NCBI RefSeq assembly: GCF_001280065.1 | Contig: NZ_LGEA01000091.1 | Location: 1 to 64,000 of the forward strand | DNA: 64,000 bases | Source of the DNA: Streptomyces sp. NRRL B-1140 | GTDB taxonomy: Bacteria; Actinomycetota; Actinomycetes; Streptomycetales; Streptomycetaceae | Reading direction: 5' to 3' | Position numbers and translations under genes: made by a program | Shown: piece after piece, positions 51,346-61,900 of the stretch | Numbering within the stretch: position 1 is the stretch's first letter | Layout of the letters: each line of letters begins with the position of its first letter | Notes under the pieces: generated by a model | The model's input: the letters and a program-made list of their open reading frames with translations, nothing else | What the model was told of the DNA's origin: nothing | Database searches by the model: none

Positions 51346-52821
51346 TCAGTCGCGTTTGCAGATGCGGTCCAGAAGATTGGCGGTGGCGCGCTGGACACGC
51401 TCGTCGACGTGTCCGGGACGGTCCAGGGCCGGGGACCAGGCGAACGTTCCTGCTGCGAAGACCCAGGCGCCCGAGGGAGCGCGGTACAGGGACGTCTCCT
51501 GGTGGCGCGGAGCCCCGTCCTTGCCGGTGTACGGGGAGTGGGCGAGCAGGACGCGTTCCTCGTGCTCGGGCAGCGGGGTGCGCGGGAAGTAGCGGTCGGC
51601 CTCGCCGGCCACCAGGTTCTCGATCCCGTCGCCCTCGTGCGCCCCGGTGGCCTCCCACAGCCAGTGCCCGGCGTTGCGCACGATCAGCGGGTGCGGCTCG
51701 GGGACCGGCCCGGCGTACTGGATGCCCAGGAGCTGCTGTTCCGCCCGGTCGATCTCCCGCCACAGCACCGGCTTGCCCGGGCCCCGGCGCTTGCGGCAGG
51801 TCAGCAGCCGGTCGGGCACGCCGGAGGGGGAGGGGCCCAGTTCCACCTGCCAGTACATCGAGTTGGCGGAGAGGAAGACCAGCGAGGTGCCGGCGTCGCG
51901 GGCGAGCTCCACGGTGGTGCGCATGGCGGCCGACCAGTACTCGTCGTGGCCCGGGAAGATCAGACCGCGGTAGCGGGTGGGGTCGACGCGGCCCGCGTGC
52001 AGGTCACTGGCGTCGGCGTAGGCCACGTCGTAGCCGTAGCGCTCGGCCCAGCGGATGAAGTCATAGGCGTGCCCGACGTGGAGGGGGAGGCCCGCGCCCG
52101 CGTACGGGCGGTCGAAGGAGACCGTCGTGGCCGCCTCGGACTCGCCGAGCAGCCGGCCGTTCTCGTCCCAGGCGTGGTAGAGGCTGGCGCCCGTGCGCCC
52201 GTCCTCCGGGTAGAGGTTGTACGCCTGCCAGGTGACGTCGGGCAGCACGAGCAGCAGGTCGGCGCTCTGGTCGTGCCGGACGGTGAAGGGGACGTGGGAG
52301 CGGTAGCCGTCGGCGGTGGTGAGGACGGCGACATACGCGCCGATGTTCCAGTACGAGGGGATCTGCAGCCGCCAGGACAGCCACCAGTGGTGGCAGGAGA
52401 CCGTACGGTCCGCGGTGAGCGGGGCGGGCTGGACGATGCCGGAGAGCCGCGGGCTCGTGGTGATCTTCGCGGCGCCGTCACCGCCGTAGTGGCCGATGCG
52501 GTAGATGTCGACGGCGAACTGCTGCGGCGGGTCGACGGTGATGTGGAAGTCGATGGCCTCGCCGGGCGCGACCGCGCCGGTGGAGGTGAAGCCCTTGATC
52601 TGACGGTGGACGTCGTCGGCCGCGCGGGGGCCGCCCGAGCGGCTGCCCTTCTTCGACGGGTGGGGGGTGTCCTGGTCCACGTACCAGGGGACGACCTGGC
52701 CCGAGTCGTCGAAGTAGGTCACATTGCCGCGCAGCCACGGAACGGGGCCCTGCCCGAAGGGATCCGTCACGGCATGCGCCAGCGCTCCCGACTCCCAGCG
52801 GCGGATCTGGTCCGAACCCAT
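51346..52821 (-). CDS. N,N-dimethylformamidase beta-subunit-like protein
   Basis: A 491-residue protein with the conserved C-terminal domain of the DMFase large subunit: FPGHDEYWSAAMRTTVELARDAGTSLVFLSANSMYWQVEL is diagnostic. An N-terminal beta-sandwich-like part contains IDFHITVDPPQQFAVDIYRIGHYGG. DMFase hydrolyses dimethylformamide; in streptomycetes the natural substrate of these homologues is unknown. The start is ATG 52821 with GGGGAAG. An 83-codon Arg/His-rich upstream extension is dismissed. It lies upstream of purC. Confidence 0.85.
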   Translation of the reverse strand: MGSDQIRRWESGALAHAVTDPFGQGPVPWLRGNVTYFDDSGQVVPWYVDQDTPHPSKKGSRSGGPRAADDVHRQIKGFTSTGAVAPGEAIDFHITVDPPQQFAVDIYRIGHYGGDGAAKITTSPRLSGIVQPAPLTADRTVSCHHWWLSWRLQIPSYWNIGAYVAVLTTADGYRSHVPFTVRHDQSADLLLVLPDVTWQAYNLYPEDGRTGASLYHAWDENGRLLGESEAATTVSFDRPYAGAGLPLHVGHAYDFIRWAERYGYDVAYADASDLHAGRVDPTRYRGLIFPGHDEYWSAAMRTTVELARDAGTSLVFLSANSMYWQVELGPSPSGVPDRLLTCRKRRGPGKPVLWREIDRAEQQLLGIQYAGPVPEPHPLIVRNAGHWLWEATGAHEGDGIENLVAGEADRYFPRTPLPEHEERVLLAHSPYTGKDGAPRHQETSLYRAPSGAWVFAAGTFAWSPALDRPGHVDERVQRATANLLDRICKRD

Positions 52822-53082
52822 GAGTGCTTCCCCTCCCCTTGGCCCCCGTGGTGATGCGTGCCGGTGTGGTGCGAACCGGTGCGGTGTGTGCCGGTGCGGT
52901 TCTGCGGCGCCGGCGGTTCCCCCGTGGTGTCTGTGGTGCGTGCGACAGCCTGTGCTTATGTGCTTGTCGTATGTCACTCGCTCTTGCCATGCACGCGAAC
53001 GGTCCAAGCACATCACATAAAGCACGCACTTCGTCACTGTTCGTTTCGAATTGGCCAGAACCGGAAGCACGGGCTCCGGCGG

Positions 53083-55014
53083 TCAGCCCAGACGGACCGG
53101 CTTCTCCGGGCGTATGCCGAGCTGGGAGAGCCAGAGCCGCAGGGGGGTGGCGTCGCCGTCCTCGATGAGCGTCAGGACCTTGGGGGCCAGATCGGCCGTG
53201 CGCTCGCCGTCCACGAGGAGGGTCGGGCCGTCCAGCCAGTCCAGGCCCGGGGTCGCACCGGCGGTGTCCATCGCCGCGCAGCAGACCATCGCGGTGAGGT
53301 GGTCGGCGAGCAGCTCCCGGGCGGTGCGCGGGGGCTGGAGGGGGAAGAGAGGCAGGGCCCGGTCGTCCCAGAGGGCCGCGAGATCGGTGGTGGGGGACGG
53401 CGAGACCGCCGTCGGCGGGGAGGGAGCGGCTTCTTCCCTGGCCAATTCGGCGCTGAGCCGGGCGGCGAGGGTGGCGCTGGGGGCCGTCGTACCCAAGAGG
53501 TCCTCGTCGTCGAGAGGATCCGGTGTGGCGCCGGTGCCCGGGATGGTGCTGTTGGTGCCGGTGGTGCCTTCGGGGCCGGGCTCCGGTGTGCCGGGGGCTT
53601 CGGGCGGTGCGGTGTGGGGTCTGGAACCGGCCGGGTGCGGTGCCGGCTGCCCTGTCGGGTCCGCTGTCGGATCCGCCGCGGGGCTGCCGGCTCCGGCGGT
53701 CCCGGCCGTACCCGCCGGGCCCGCCGGGTCCGTCTCCGTGAGGTGGTCGAGGACGCGGGACAGGGTCGGGGCGTCGGTGGCGGAGGCCGTGGGGCCGGGG
53801 GCGGGGCGGACGCCCATCGCGTCCAGGACGCGGTGGAGCCGGGCCGCGTCCAGGCGCCACTTGCGGTCCACGACCTCGTCCGGATATTCGCTCCAGTCCA
53901 CCGGCGACCAGTCGGGCCCGGGCCCCGCGGGGCCGCCGTGGAAGAGACGGGCCGCGAGCAGGGAGGCGGCTTCGTCGACCGTGCCCGGCTCCTCCAGCAG
54001 GTCGCAGGCCGGCCGCTCGCCCAGCCGCGACGCGAAGCCCTCGGCCAGGCGGTCCCGCCGGGACAGCTCCGTGAGTGCGGCGACCACACCGGCGTCCAGC
54101 CGGGACGGCCAGCGGCCCATCCGCCAGGCGGGCAGCGCGACCCGCGTGAGCAGCCGGTCCCAGCCCGCGTAGGCCAGCCCCACCTGCTCCTGGGCCACGA
54201 TCCGCAGCCCGTAATCCACAGCCTGTGCACGCTCCGCGGCCGCGGCCGCCACCCCCCGCTCCATCTCCGCGGCATGGATGCGGCAGCCGCGCAGCAGAAG
54301 CCGGGCCACCCGGCCGACCCCGGCGAGCACCGCCCGCGACACCGGGTCGCGGCGGGGCGCCGACGCCACGGCCACCGCGGCGTCCAGGCCCCGGACGAAG
54401 CGCCGGGCGGCGGCTATGTCCGGGTGGGCCGAGGGCCCCGTACCGGCGATGACCGGGGCGAGGACCGCGCGCAGCTCACCGACCCGCATCCACCACAGGA
54501 ACGGGGAGCCGATGACGAGCACCGGCGCGACGGGCTGCCGGCGGTGTGGCTGCTTGCCCGCTCCCGCTATGTCCCGGTGCTCCTCGACCGGCGGCGGGGC
54601 CTGGGACGGGTGGGTACGGTCCTCCAGCCAGCTGTCGCAGTCCGGGGTGAGCGCTATCGCGGAGGGCGCGGGGACGTCGAGGCGGTCGGCGAGGTCGCGC
54701 ACCATCCGGTACAGGTCGGGGGCCGCCTCCTCGGTGACCGGGACGGTCGGGCTCATGGCGGGCCGGGCCCGGGCGACGACCAGGGCGATCCCGGCCGCGG
54801 CGAGCAGCACGAGGGCCGCGGCCGGTGTCGCGACAGCCCGGGCCGCGTCCCAGCCGGGGCCCTCCAGGCGGTCACCGGCGGCGCCCGCGAGCAGGATCAC
54901 GGCGACGGCGGCCGGCAGCAGGGCGACGGCCAGGGCACGGCTGCGGATGCGCAGCACGGCCAGTGCGCGTGCCCGCGCGACCTGCGCGCCCACTTCCACA
55001 CCCATTCCGGTCAC
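53083..55014 (-). CDS. Degenerate M48-like membrane protein
   Basis: A 643-residue protein with two N-terminal transmembrane segments (about 20-40 and 55-85), a cytoplasmic or surface domain, and a Pro/Thr/Gly-rich linker (about 420-515). A C-terminal globular domain ending RLWLSQLGIRPEKPV follows. The segment WWMRVGELRAVLAPVIAGT aligns in position with the HExxH helix of M48 peptidases (ELRAVLAHELAH), but the His-Glu-His zinc ligands are gone, so it is a pseudoprotease at best. GTG 55014 has GAGG six bases upstream. Function unknown. Confidence 0.65.
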   Translation of the reverse strand: MTGMGVEVGAQVARARALAVLRIRSRALAVALLPAAVAVILLAGAAGDRLEGPGWDAARAVATPAAALVLLAAAGIALVVARARPAMSPTVPVTEEAAPDLYRMVRDLADRLDVPAPSAIALTPDCDSWLEDRTHPSQAPPPVEEHRDIAGAGKQPHRRQPVAPVLVIGSPFLWWMRVGELRAVLAPVIAGTGPSAHPDIAAARRFVRGLDAAVAVASAPRRDPVSRAVLAGVGRVARLLLRGCRIHAAEMERGVAAAAAERAQAVDYGLRIVAQEQVGLAYAGWDRLLTRVALPAWRMGRWPSRLDAGVVAALTELSRRDRLAEGFASRLGERPACDLLEEPGTVDEAASLLAARLFHGGPAGPGPDWSPVDWSEYPDEVVDRKWRLDAARLHRVLDAMGVRPAPGPTASATDAPTLSRVLDHLTETDPAGPAGTAGTAGAGSPAADPTADPTGQPAPHPAGSRPHTAPPEAPGTPEPGPEGTTGTNSTIPGTGATPDPLDDEDLLGTTAPSATLAARLSAELAREEAAPSPPTAVSPSPTTDLAALWDDRALPLFPLQPPRTARELLADHLTAMVCCAAMDTAGATPGLDWLDGPTLLVDGERTADLAPKVLTLIEDGDATPLRLWLSQLGIRPEKPVRLG

Positions 55015-55207
55015 GACCGACCTCACCCCCTCCCCGTTGACCCGATGCTTGCCTTGCTCACTCCCCCACTGTGGCACCCGCCACGGACATCGCAATGCCG
55101 ATGGGCCAAGTGCCGGAACGCTTGCGCCGCACCCTAGTTGGGGCTCCGCTCCCCGTCAGCCGGATACGGCATCGGTCACTCGATGGAATGGCTTTGGGGA
55201 GAGGTGG

Positions 55208-55465
55208 ATGACGCAGAGCGAGCATCAGGCCCCCGTCTTCCGCACAGTTCAGGCCACCGTTTCCCCGGACGTCCGGCCACCGCCTTCCTCATACGTCAGG
55301 CCCCGGATCCTGAGACGGATCCGGGGCCTGTGGGGTTCATCGGCGGCGGGGTTTGCCCGGTTCCGCCTGCCGGGCGCGGGCGTCGGTCACGCGCCCGCCG
55401 CCTTCGCGGCGATGTCGGTGCGGTGCTGGGAGCCGTCGAGGCGGATGCGGCCGACGGCCGTGTAG
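55208..55465 (+). CDS. Possible small ORF opposite the end of purD
   Basis: An 85-codon frame (starting [20 protein letters not shown]) with the ribosome-binding site GGAGAGGTGG. It overlaps antisense to the last 79 bp of purD and runs through the purD terminator hairpin, which argues against it. No family is recognised. It is listed because of the good start signal. Confidence 0.2.
   Translation: MTQSEHQAPVFRTVQATVSPDVRPPPSSYVRPRILRRIRGLWGSSAAGFARFRLPGAGVGHAPAAFAAMSVRCWEPSRRMRPTAV
55297..55330 (-). terminator. purD terminator
   Basis: A perfect 14-bp stem (55297-55310 with 55317-55330) has a 6-nt loop, 57 bp past the purD stop. Confidence 0.75.
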
Positions 55466-56637
55466 GCACGCTCGCGCGCCTCGGCGAGGTCCTTGCCGGT
55501 GGCCGTCACGGACAGGACGCGGCCGCCCGCGCTGACGACGGCATCGCCCTCCTGCCGGGTACCGGCGTGCAGCACGTACGCGTGCGGGGCGTCCTGCGCG
55601 GCGACCTCGTCCAGACCGGTGATCGGGTCGCCGGTGCGCGGGGTGCCGGGGTAGTTGTGCGAGGCGACGACCACGGTGACGGCCGCGTCGTCGCTCCAGC
55701 GCAGCGGCTCCAGGTGGGCGAGGTTGCCGGTGGCGGCCGCCATCAGCAGACCGGCCAGCGGCGTCTTCAGCCGGGCCAGCACGACCTGGGTCTCGGGGTC
55801 GCCGAACCGCGCGTTGAACTCGATCACGCGGACGCCCCGGGAGGTGATCGCGAGACCGGCGTAGAGCAGGCCGGAGAACGGGGTGCCGCGCCGCTGCATC
55901 TCGTCCACGGTCGGCTGCAGCACGGTCTGCAGCACCTCGTCGACGAGCTTCGGGTCGGCCCACGGCAGCGGGGAGTACGCGCCCATGCCGCCGGTGTTGG
56001 GGCCCTCGTCGCCGTCCAGGGCGCGCTTGAAGTCCTGCGCGGGCTGGAGCGGTACGACCGTCTCGCCGTCGGTCACGGCGAACAGGGAGACCTCGGGGCC
56101 GTCGAGGTACTCCTCGATGACCACGCGCTCGCAGGCCGCCGCGTGGGCCCGGGCCGCTTCGAGGTCGTCGGTGACGACGACGCCCTTGCCGGCGGCGAGC
56201 CCGTCGTCCTTCACGACGTACGGAGCGCCGAAGGCGTCGAGGGCCGTGTCGACCTCTTCCGCCGTCGTGCAGACGTACGACCGGGCCGTGGGCACCTCGG
56301 CCGCCGCCATGACGTCCTTGGCGAAGGCCTTGGAGCCTTCGAGCCGCGCGGCCCGGCCGGACGGGCCGAAGACCGGGATGCCGGCCTCGCGCACGGCGTC
56401 GGCGACACCGGCGACCAGCGGGGCCTCCGGGCCGACGACCACGAGCTCGGCGCCGAGGCGGGTGGCCAGCGCGGTGACGGCGGCGCCGTCCAGGGCGTCG
56501 ACCTGGTGCAGCTCGGCGACCTCGGCGATGCCGGCGTTGCCGGGCGCGCAGTGCAACGCGGTGACGTCGGGGTCGTGGGACAGGGAGTGGCACAGGGCGT
56601 GTTCGCGGGCGCCGCTACCGATGACGAGGACCTTCAC
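55387..56637 (-). CDS. purD: Phosphoribosylamine-glycine ligase (GARS)
   Basis: A 416-residue ATP-grasp enzyme that joins phosphoribosylamine and glycine. The N-terminal [13 protein letters not shown], the ATP-grasp segment [15 protein letters not shown], and the C-terminal [17 protein letters not shown] are intact. Length is normal. It lies downstream of dnaX on the same strand (88 bp gap), so co-transcription is possible. Confidence 0.97.
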   Translation of the reverse strand: MKVLVIGSGAREHALCHSLSHDPDVTALHCAPGNAGIAEVAELHQVDALDGAAVTALATRLGAELVVVGPEAPLVAGVADAVREAGIPVFGPSGRAARLEGSKAFAKDVMAAAEVPTARSYVCTTAEEVDTALDAFGAPYVVKDDGLAAGKGVVVTDDLEAARAHAAACERVVIEEYLDGPEVSLFAVTDGETVVPLQPAQDFKRALDGDEGPNTGGMGAYSPLPWADPKLVDEVLQTVLQPTVDEMQRRGTPFSGLLYAGLAITSRGVRVIEFNARFGDPETQVVLARLKTPLAGLLMAAATGNLAHLEPLRWSDDAAVTVVVASHNYPGTPRTGDPITGLDEVAAQDAPHAYVLHAGTRQEGDAVVSAGGRVLSVTATGKDLAEARERAYTAVGRIRLDGSQHRTDIAAKAAGA

Positions 56638-56725
56638 GGGGGCCAGCCTAACGGGAGACGCCGGCTGGTCCTTGTGCGGGCTTCCGAAGGGAGGGGGGAT
56701 CTTGAGCTGGAGGTTCCTCCAAGGG

Positions 56726-59260
56726 CTATTCGTTCGTGAACTCCTCGACGACCGTCGCCCCCAGTTCCCGGACGATCAGCTCCTGGCCGGAGAGGGCCGA
56801 CTCGTCGAGGTCGGGATCGTCGTCCTCGGGGATGTCCTCCTCGACGGAGACGTGACGCGGCTGGGGGGCGGACGGCTGGGGGACGGAGGCGGCCGGCGCG
56901 GAGGTCGCGGCGGGAGCGGGGCTGCTCGACTGCTGGGCGGGAGCGGCCGGGGGAGCCGACGGGGTCGCGGCGGGGCGCTGAGCCGTGGCCGTACCGCCGC
57001 CCGCGCTGTGTCCGCCGCCGGAGGTGTAGCCACCGGCGCCGGAGGTGTGGCCGCCGCCGGTGCCCGGACCGCCGGAGGTGTTGTAGCCCCCACCGCCGCC
57101 GAACCCGGAGGGGCCGCCCGGTGCTGGGGGCGCGGAGCCGCCCGACGGGTCGACGATCGCCTCGATCTTCCACTGGACGTTGAACTGCTCGCCCAGCGCC
57201 TGCCGCAGAACGTCCTCGCTGCCGCTGCTCAGGAAGTTGTCCCGCGCGCCCGCGTTGACGAAGCCGAGCTGCAGGGTGGTGCCGTCGAAGCCTGCCACCT
57301 GGGCGTTCTGACTGAGCAGGATCCAGGTGAAACGCCGGCGGTTCTTGACCGCCTCCAGGATGTTCGGCCAGAGCATGCGGGGGTCGAGGCCGCCGCCGCC
57401 CGTGGGAGCGGGACCGGAGGCGGGGGCCGGTGCCGGAACCGGGGGCTGGGCCGCTGGTGGGCTGCTGGAAGCGGGGGCGCTCGTCGGCGGGGCGTACGCC
57501 GGTGGGGCGCTTGCCAGTGGGGTGTTCGAGGCGGGGGCGCCCTGGGCCGCCGTGGGCCAGCCGCCGGGGCGACGGGCGCCGCTTCCGGCGGAGGCGGCGG
57601 TGGGCCAGGCGCCGGGGGCGGACGGGGCCGGGGCCGGGGCCGGCTGGGCGGGTCCCGCGGGAGCGGAGGCGGCCGGGGATTCGGCGGGGGTGCGGGCGGT
57701 GTCAGGCCCGCCGTGGGCGGAGGGTCCGCCCTGGGGGCCGGGAGCGGACGCCTGGGCCGGGGGCGTGCCCGGTGCCGACGGCGGCGTTCCCTGGCCCGCC
57801 GCCGATGAGCCGGAGCCGGTCGCAGGGCCGGAGCCGGTCGCATGGGTCGAGCCGGCCGCAGCCGCCGTATGGCCGCTCCCGCCGAAACCGCCACCGCCAC
57901 CGCCGTTGCCCGGCGCTCCGGACGCACGGACCGCCGCTCGGGCCGCGGCCGGGCCACCGCCCGGGGGCACCGGAGCGCCCTCGCCCGTCTGGGCCGGAGC
58001 CGCGCCGCCCGCGTGAGCCGCAGCGGGCGCCGCTCCCCCGTGGCCCTCCGGCCCGGGTGTGTATCCCATGGCGGGCAGGCCGGCGGGGCCCGCGGAGTAG
58101 TTCACACCGCGCTCGATCCGGTCGAGGCGGGCCATGACGGAGCGCTCGTCGCCGTAGGCGGCGGGGAGCAGGACACGGGCACAGATCAGTTCGAGCTGGA
58201 GGCGGGGCGAGTTGGCGCCGCGCATCTCGGTCAGGCCCTCGTTGACCAGGTCGGCCGCACGGCTCAGCTCGGCGGGACCGAAGGTGCCGGCCTGGGCCTG
58301 CATGCGCTCGATCACATCGGCGGGGGCGTCGATCAGCCCCTTCTCCGCCGCGTCCGGGACGGCGGCGAGAATCACCAGGTCACGCAGCCGCTCCAGGAGG
58401 TCGGCGACGAAGCGGCGGGGGTCGTTCCCGCCCTCGATCACGCGGTCGACGACCTCGAAGGCCGCGGCTCCGTCTCCGGTGGCGAACGCCTCGACGACGG
58501 AGTCGAGCAGGGAGCCCTCGGTGTATCCGAGCAGGGCGGTGGCCATGGCATACGTCACACCGTCCGCCGCGGCGCCGGCGAGGAGCTGGTCCATGACCGA
58601 CATGGAGTCACGCACGGACCCGCCGCCGGCCCGCACGACGAGCGGCAGCACGCCGTCCTCGACGGGGATGGTCTCCTTCTGGCAGACCTGGCCGAGGTAC
58701 TCCCGCAGGGTGCCCGGGGGGACGAGCCGGAAGGGGTAGTGGTGGGTCCGGGACCGGATCGTCCCGATGACCTTCTCGGGCTCGGTGGTCGCGAAGATGA
58801 ACTTGAGATGCTCCGGCGGCTCCTCGACGACCTTCAGCAGGGCGTTGAAGCCGGCCGACGTGACCATGTGGGCCTCGTCGATGATGTAAATCTTGTACCG
58901 GCTGCGGGCCGGACCGAAGAAGGCCTTCTCACGCAGGTCACGGGCATCGTCCACGCCACCGTGGGAAGCGGCGTCGATCTCGATGACGTCGATGGAGCCG
59001 GGGCCGTTGCGGGCGAGGTCCTGACAGGACTGGCACTCACCGCACGGCGTGGGCGTGGGCCCCTGCTCGCAGTTCAGACACCGGGCCAGGATCCGCGCGC
59101 TGGTCGTCTTGCCACAGCCGCGCGGCCCGCTGAACAGGTACGCGTGATTGACCCGGTTGTTCCGCAGCGCCTGCTGCAGCGGGTCGGTGACATGCTCCTG
59201 CCCGATGACCTCGGCGAAGGTCTCGGGGCGGTAGCGGCGGTACAGAGCGAGAGACGACAC
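56726..59260 (-). CDS. dnaX: DNA polymerase III subunit gamma/tau
   Basis: An 844-residue clamp-loader ATPase. Walker [14 protein letters not shown], the zinc module CLNC-x8-CGECQSC, the DEAH-like [10 protein letters not shown] and the SRC-type [15 protein letters not shown] are all present in the N-terminal AAA+ domain (about 1-230). Then come lid and collar domains. A Pro/Ala/Gly-rich linker (about 400-650), a C-terminal tau-like domain ([27 protein letters not shown]) and an acidic tail follow. The start is GTG 59260. TATAAC lies 9 bp upstream, so the mRNA is probably leaderless. Confidence 0.95.
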   Translation of the reverse strand: MSSLALYRRYRPETFAEVIGQEHVTDPLQQALRNNRVNHAYLFSGPRGCGKTTSARILARCLNCEQGPTPTPCGECQSCQDLARNGPGSIDVIEIDAASHGGVDDARDLREKAFFGPARSRYKIYIIDEAHMVTSAGFNALLKVVEEPPEHLKFIFATTEPEKVIGTIRSRTHHYPFRLVPPGTLREYLGQVCQKETIPVEDGVLPLVVRAGGGSVRDSMSVMDQLLAGAAADGVTYAMATALLGYTEGSLLDSVVEAFATGDGAAAFEVVDRVIEGGNDPRRFVADLLERLRDLVILAAVPDAAEKGLIDAPADVIERMQAQAGTFGPAELSRAADLVNEGLTEMRGANSPRLQLELICARVLLPAAYGDERSVMARLDRIERGVNYSAGPAGLPAMGYTPGPEGHGGAAPAAAHAGGAAPAQTGEGAPVPPGGGPAAARAAVRASGAPGNGGGGGGFGGSGHTAAAAGSTHATGSGPATGSGSSAAGQGTPPSAPGTPPAQASAPGPQGGPSAHGGPDTARTPAESPAASAPAGPAQPAPAPAPSAPGAWPTAASAGSGARRPGGWPTAAQGAPASNTPLASAPPAYAPPTSAPASSSPPAAQPPVPAPAPASGPAPTGGGGLDPRMLWPNILEAVKNRRRFTWILLSQNAQVAGFDGTTLQLGFVNAGARDNFLSSGSEDVLRQALGEQFNVQWKIEAIVDPSGGSAPPAPGGPSGFGGGGGYNTSGGPGTGGGHTSGAGGYTSGGGHSAGGGTATAQRPAATPSAPPAAPAQQSSSPAPAATSAPAASVPQPSAPQPRHVSVEEDIPEDDDPDLDESALSGQELIVRELGATVVEEFTNE

Positions 59261-59371
59261 GCATACGAGGTTATAGGCGCCCGCTGACATCGGGCCCGGG
59301 CCGGGACCCGGCCGGGAGATCCAAGCGGGCAAGTCCGTCCGGGAGGTTCCGTCCGGAAGGTTCGGTCCGGG

Positions 59372-59474
59372 AACGCAGACGCCCCCCACGCACCCGCCAG
59401 AGCCGACCTACCCTTGCTGCCTTCCGGCCCTGGGGGAGTTCAGTCAGATAGCGCCGCGTGAGGGGCTGCGCCAA
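59372..59474 (-). ncRNA. ffs: Small signal recognition particle RNA (4.5S-type)
   Basis: The minus strand contains the Ffh-binding hairpin GGGCCGGAAGGCAGCAAGG, with a GGAA-type tetraloop and the asymmetric AGCA internal loop. Long complementary arms (GCAGCCCCTCACG near the 5' end, CGTGGGGGGCGTCTGC near the 3' end) close the rod. It lies between dnaX and tRNA-Ser, a common actinobacterial position. Ends are approximate. Confidence 0.92.
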
Positions 59475-59504
59475 GGCTACCTGATGTCTGGGGCAGGGAA
59501 CGAG

Positions 59505-59533
59505 TTCGCGAGCACTCCTCTCGGTCATGTAAT
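59505..59533 (+). promoter_or_regulatory. tRNA-Ser promoter
   Basis: TTCGCG (59505-59510), a 17-bp spacer and TGTAAT (59528-59533) lie 10 bp before the tRNA 5' end, divergent from the SRP RNA. Confidence 0.5.
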
Positions 59534-59542
59534 GTTCCCAGC

Positions 59543-59630
59543 GGAGGATTCGCCTAGAGGCCTAGGGCGCACGCTTGGAAAGCGTGTTGGGGGCAACCCC
59601 TCACGAGTTCGAATCTCGTATCCTCCGCCA
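59543..59630 (+). tRNA. tRNA-Ser (GGA)
   Basis: An 88-nt type II tRNA with a long variable arm and anticodon GGA in TTGGAAA. The 3' CCA is encoded, unlike the others here. Confidence 0.95.
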
Positions 59631-59649
59631 GTGCCTCACCGGGCACGAT

Positions 59650-59687
59650 GTCGAAGGGCCCCACCGTTCGCGGTGGGGCCCTTCGAC
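59650..59687 (+). terminator. tRNA-Ser terminator
   Basis: A perfect 17-bp stem (59650-59666 with 59671-59687) has a TTCG loop. Confidence 0.88.
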
Positions 59688-59810
59688 GTTGTCCGGCCAT
59701 GTATCGGGCGCGCACACGTGCCGCTCCCGCTCCCCCAGCCCACAAGATCCGTGCCGGGATAACCTCACGGGTCTGGCATGGGTCAGTCGCTGTGATTCCG
59801 GGGGGGAATT

Positions 59811-60719
59811 ATGAGGGTTCCGTCGCTTGGTTCCGTACCGCTACCGCGCAGAATGGCCGGCGTGGCGTTCGCGGCTGTGCTGCTCGCTGGGGGAACGGTT
59901 GGTTGTGGAGGGGGCTCGGGCGGGGAGACGCCCGCGGCGGCCGTGGCGAAGGCCGCGGAGAACGCCGAGGGCATCAGGTCGCTCCACTACCGGGTCACCG
60001 GGACCGTGCCGGAGAGAGGCAAGGTGGAGGCCGAGGCGTCCATGGGCACGGAACCGGCGATCATGAAGATGTCGATGGACACGGCCGGCCAGGGCGTGAA
60101 GGGCCGGATGGAGATCCGGTTCGTGGACAAGGCGATGTACGTCGGCGGGAGCGCGATCGACTCCGGGGAGCTGGGGGGCAAGAGCTGGTTCAGCGCCGAC
60201 CCGGCCGTCTGGGGGCGCGGCGCGACGGACAACCAGTCCTATCGGGTGCTGCCGACTCAGCTCGAAGGCAACCCGGCCGCGCAGTCGACGATGCTGACCG
60301 CCGCCAAGAAGGTACGCAGGATCGGGTCCGAGACGGTCAACGGCACCCGGACCACTCACTTCAGAGGGACAGTCACCGGTCCGGACATCATGGCCGCCCG
60401 TGACGCCGCCCCGGACAAGGCCGGTCGGGAGCGCCAGATCGGCAACCTCGATCAGTTCATGACGCTTCACATCGACGGCACGCTCACCGTGGATCTGTGG
60501 GTCGGCGACGACGGCCACACCAAGCAGTTCCGCATGCGGGGCGACACGCGGGCGACTCGGGGCGGCACCGACGGCAAGCCGCTGGAGTTCGTCGACGGCG
60601 ATCCCCTCGACGTGACCTTCACCTTCCTCGACGTCAACCAGCCGGTGACCGTCGAGGCACCGCCCTCCGAGGACACCGCCGACCTCGCCGCCGCGGCGGA
60701 CGAGGTACAGACAGGCTGA
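59811..60719 (+). CDS. LppX/LprG-like or LolA-like lipoprotein
   Basis: A 302-residue lipoprotein. The signal peptide ends VGC with the lipid cysteine near residue 32. The mature part is beta-rich with the pattern SLHYRVTGTVPERGKVEAEASM, EIRFVDKAMYVGG and THFRGTV, reminiscent of actinobacterial LppX/LprG-like lipid-binding lipoproteins. The ATG at 59811 is preceded by GGGGGGAA. Substrate unknown. It converges on gap. Confidence 0.75.
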   Translation: MRVPSLGSVPLPRRMAGVAFAAVLLAGGTVGCGGGSGGETPAAAVAKAAENAEGIRSLHYRVTGTVPERGKVEAEASMGTEPAIMKMSMDTAGQGVKGRMEIRFVDKAMYVGGSAIDSGELGGKSWFSADPAVWGRGATDNQSYRVLPTQLEGNPAAQSTMLTAAKKVRRIGSETVNGTRTTHFRGTVTGPDIMAARDAAPDKAGRERQIGNLDQFMTLHIDGTLTVDLWVGDDGHTKQFRMRGDTRATRGGTDGKPLEFVDGDPLDVTFTFLDVNQPVTVEAPPSEDTADLAAAADEVQTG

Positions 60720-60764
60720 ACGAGCCGGGCCGGCGGCAGGCCACCGCCTGCCGCCGTCGCCGCC

Positions 60765-61763
60765 TCAGTTGCCGGCGAGGAGTTCCAGCGTGTCGATCAC
60801 GCGGTTCGAGAAGCCCCACTCGTTGTCGTACCAGGCGACCACCTTGACGTGGCGGCCGTCGACGCGGGTGAGGGCCGAGTCGAAGATCGACGAGGCCGGG
60901 TTGCCGGTGATGTCGGACGACACGAGCGGGTCCTCCGAGTACTCGAGGACTCCGGCGAGCGGGCCCTCCGCCGCGGTGCGGTACGCCGCCAGCACGTCCT
61001 CGCGCGTCACGTCGCGGGCGACGGTCGTGTTGAGTTCGACGATCGAGCCCACCGGCACCGGCACGCGGATCGAGTCGCCCGACAGCTTGCCGTCGAGGTT
61101 CGGCAGCACCAGGCCGATCGCCTTGGCGGCGCCGGTCGTGGTCGGCACGATGTTGACGCCGGCGGCGCGGGCGCGGCGGGCGTCGCGGTGCGGGCCGTCC
61201 TGAAGGTTCTGCTCCTGCGTGTAGGCGTGCACCGTCGTCATGAAGCCGTGCTCGATGCCCGCCACGTCGTCGAGCACCTTGGCCAGCGGGGCGAGCGCGT
61301 TGGTCGTGCAGGAGGCGTTCGAGACGATCGTGTGCACGGCCGGGTCGTAGGCGTCGGTGTTGACCCCGAACGCGAGGGTGACGTCGGCGCCGTCCGACGG
61401 GGCGCTGACGAGCACCTTCTTCGCGCCGGCGTCGAGGTGGGCGCGGGCGGCCTTGGCCGAGGTGAAGCGGCCGGTGGCCTCCAGGACGAGGTCGACGCCG
61501 AGTTCGGCCCACGGAAGCTGCGCGGGATCGCGCTCGGCCGTGACCCTGATGCGGCGTCCGTCGACGACGAGGGTGTCCCCGTCCACGGTCACCGGGCGGC
61601 CGAGCCGGCCCGCCGTCGAGTCGTAGGCGAGCAGCCGGGCGAGGGTGGCGGGCTCCGTGAGGTCGTTGACGGCGACGACGTCGAGGTCGCTGTCGCGTTC
61701 GAGCAGGGCGCGCAGCACATTGCGTCCGATGCGGCCGAATCCGTTGATCGCGATGCGCGTCAT
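60765..61763 (-). CDS. gap: Glyceraldehyde-3-phosphate dehydrogenase
   Basis: A 332-residue type I GAPDH. The NAD fold has GFGRIGR at 8-14, and the catalytic cysteine C152 is in SNASCTTN with its His partner in TTVHAYTQEQ. WYDNEWGFSNR follows near the end. ATG 61763 is chosen; the longer frame has no ribosome-binding site. It lies directly downstream of a GlxA-type regulator on the same strand and is apart from pgk/tpi, so it is likely an accessory GAPDH. Confidence 0.93.
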   Translation of the reverse strand: MTRIAINGFGRIGRNVLRALLERDSDLDVVAVNDLTEPATLARLLAYDSTAGRLGRPVTVDGDTLVVDGRRIRVTAERDPAQLPWAELGVDLVLEATGRFTSAKAARAHLDAGAKKVLVSAPSDGADVTLAFGVNTDAYDPAVHTIVSNASCTTNALAPLAKVLDDVAGIEHGFMTTVHAYTQEQNLQDGPHRDARRARAAGVNIVPTTTGAAKAIGLVLPNLDGKLSGDSIRVPVPVGSIVELNTTVARDVTREDVLAAYRTAAEGPLAGVLEYSEDPLVSSDITGNPASSIFDSALTRVDGRHVKVVAWYDNEWGFSNRVIDTLELLAGN

Positions 61764-61900
61764 GAGTGGTGGGTCCCTTCGGTCTCTCCGGTTCGCCACC
61801 AGCGTCGCGCCCGGCGCCCGCGCGGGACAGCGGCGGGATCGACAGGGTTCGAAAGGATCCCGCCAGCGAATCCCCCAGGGGGACGCGCCCCTGTGCCGGG

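Noticed and set aside
55138..55300. Additional gene between the M48-like gene and purD
   Set aside because: Only an 85-codon frame with a good ribosome-binding site, but it runs antisense into purD and across the terminator; kept only as a low-confidence feature.
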